A stretch of 64,000 nucleotides of DNA from NCBI GenBank assembly GCA_947503265.1, contig CANNDC010000006.1, positions 62,001-126,000 on the forward strand, in the 5' to 3' direction. This document shows, in pieces, positions 63,269 to 64,000 of the stretch. A program made the position numbers and the translations under genes. Position 1 is the stretch's first letter, and each line of letters starts with the position of its first letter. The stretch is from an uncultured Alteromonadaceae bacterium. GTDB taxonomy: Bacteria; Pseudomonadota; Gammaproteobacteria; Enterobacterales; Alteromonadaceae. The notes under the pieces are model-generated. The model saw only the letters and a list, made by a program, of their open reading frames with translations. It was not told where the DNA came from and searched no databases.

Positions 63269-64000
63269 ACGTTTTTTTCCACCTTTCGCATTACCCCTTC
63301 CTGCATTGTTGATGCTACCAATACACCTTGCTGATTAAAGAATTGTCCTCTGACTAAGCCTCGCGCATTGCCGCTAAATGGGCTTTCAGTACTATAGAGA
63401 AGCCATTCATCAAAACTAAACGGGTGATGAAACCACATGGCATGATCGATTGTAGCCATGCGTAATTGCCTGTTACGAACCGAAATTCCATGGGGCTGCA
63501 ACGATGTTGCTAGAAAGTGATAATCAGACGCATACGCTAACATGGCTTGATTTAAATTGATCCCACATTGCGTTTTCTCGTTTGCTTTCATCCAAATATA
63601 TCGTTTAGGCTCTGATACTTCTGGTTTCATGGGGTCGATAGATTGCACCGTTCGTATATCAAGTGGTTTGTGATAGCTAATAGCTTCTTTCATTCTATCG
63701 GAGATGATATCTAGGCTATCTTCATAAAATTTAATATCTGCTTCAACATCTTCAGGACACGGCACCACAGGCATATCTGCAAATTGATGAGATAATCCAT
63801 CTTCTGTATGTTGAAAAGAGGCAGTTAACACAAAAATGTCCCGCCCTTTTTGGATCGCTCTCACTCTTCTAGTGGAAAAACTTCGACCATCCCTGACATT
63901 CTCAACGTCATACAGCACTGGCATATTGGCATCACCGGGCAGCAAAAAATAGGAATGGAAGGAGTGCGTGGTTCGGTTTTCTGGCAAGGTGTTTTGAGCC
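63265..64000 (-). CDS. tesB: Acyl-CoA thioesterase II (partial, 5' end beyond window)
   Basis: The reading frame stays open to the window edge (residues [18 protein letters not shown]...), and the TTG at 63987 is not a start; the missing part is about 40-50 residues of the usual 286. Double hot-dog fold: [36 protein letters not shown] in the first half and [13 protein letters not shown], with the conserved Asp, in the second; ends [14 protein letters not shown]. It hydrolyses medium- and long-chain acyl-CoA in the cytoplasm. Overlap with the carbonic anhydrase gene by 4 nt. Confidence 0.93.
   Translation of the reverse strand, partial: AQNTLPENRTTHSFHSYFLLPGDANMPVLYDVENVRDGRSFSTRRVRAIQKGRDIFVLTASFQHTEDGLSHQFADMPVVPCPEDVEADIKFYEDSLDIISDRMKEAISYHKPLDIRTVQSIDPMKPEVSEPKRYIWMKANEKTQCGINLNQAMLAYASDYHFLATSLQPHGISVRNRQLRMATIDHAMWFHHPFSFDEWLLYSTESPFSGNARGLVRGQFFNQQGVLVASTMQEGVMRKVEKNV

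Overview
The window reads as chromosomal DNA of a marine gammaproteobacterium of the Alteromonadales (Alteromonas/Glaciecola/Paraglaciecola type). The basis is AT-rich DNA, two TonB-dependent receptors, an NSS sodium symporter with NhaC-type and CPA-type antiporters, and an enterobacteria-like core block (fabA/rmf, uup, rlmKL, pyrD, pepN; prc-proQ-msrC). I saw no rRNA, tRNA, IS element, prophage or CRISPR. Genus assignment is inference.

Layout. 0.1-6.4 kb: a secreted orphan protein, a secreted GH2 glycosidase and a CapA-type metallophosphoesterase-fold protein, around a 0.7 kb intergenic region rich in inverted repeats. 6.4-17.2 kb: a D-glutamate/glutamyl-peptide locus. DgcA-like racemase, DgcN-like (DUF1611) D-Glu N-acetyltransferase, a LysR regulator and an NhaC-family transporter lie on the minus strand. 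Opposite them are a TonB receptor, a secreted M14 carboxypeptidase with a CCP-like N-terminal domain, and an N-acyl-D-amino-acid deacylase. The divergent promoter region carries two copies of a 15-bp T-N11-A palindrome.

17.5-29.4 kb: two adjacent catabolic units that read as one pathway. A minus-strand operon encodes TonB receptor, nitrilase, heme aldoxime dehydratase and AraC regulator. Next to it is a homogentisate cluster: MarR, an MBL-fold protein, an aromatic flavin hydroxylase with a DUF2783 partner (MhaAB-like), homogentisate dioxygenase and fumarylacetoacetase. The inferred route is aryl-acetaldoxime -> arylacetonitrile -> hydroxyphenylacetate -> homogentisate -> fumarate + acetoacetate. 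A maleylacetoacetate isomerase is not seen in the window.

29.5-37.1 kb: secreted M17 aminopeptidase, a protein with two fused solute-binding modules, a DUF4136 lipoprotein, a CPA-type antiporter, outer-membrane phospholipase A and a small basic protein. 37.2-53.6 kb: the conserved core block, including an rmf gene of 58 codons and a FabR operator inside the fabA promoter; large NAD-glutamate dehydrogenase and PepN follow. 53.6-64.0 kb: NhaC and NSS transporters, prc-proQ-(98 aa protein)-msrC, SIMPL protein, small lipoprotein, an alanine-glyoxylate-type aminotransferase, a DnaA-box array with strict 12-bp spacing, a candidate structured RNA, gamma-carbonic anhydrase, and a tesB gene running off the end.
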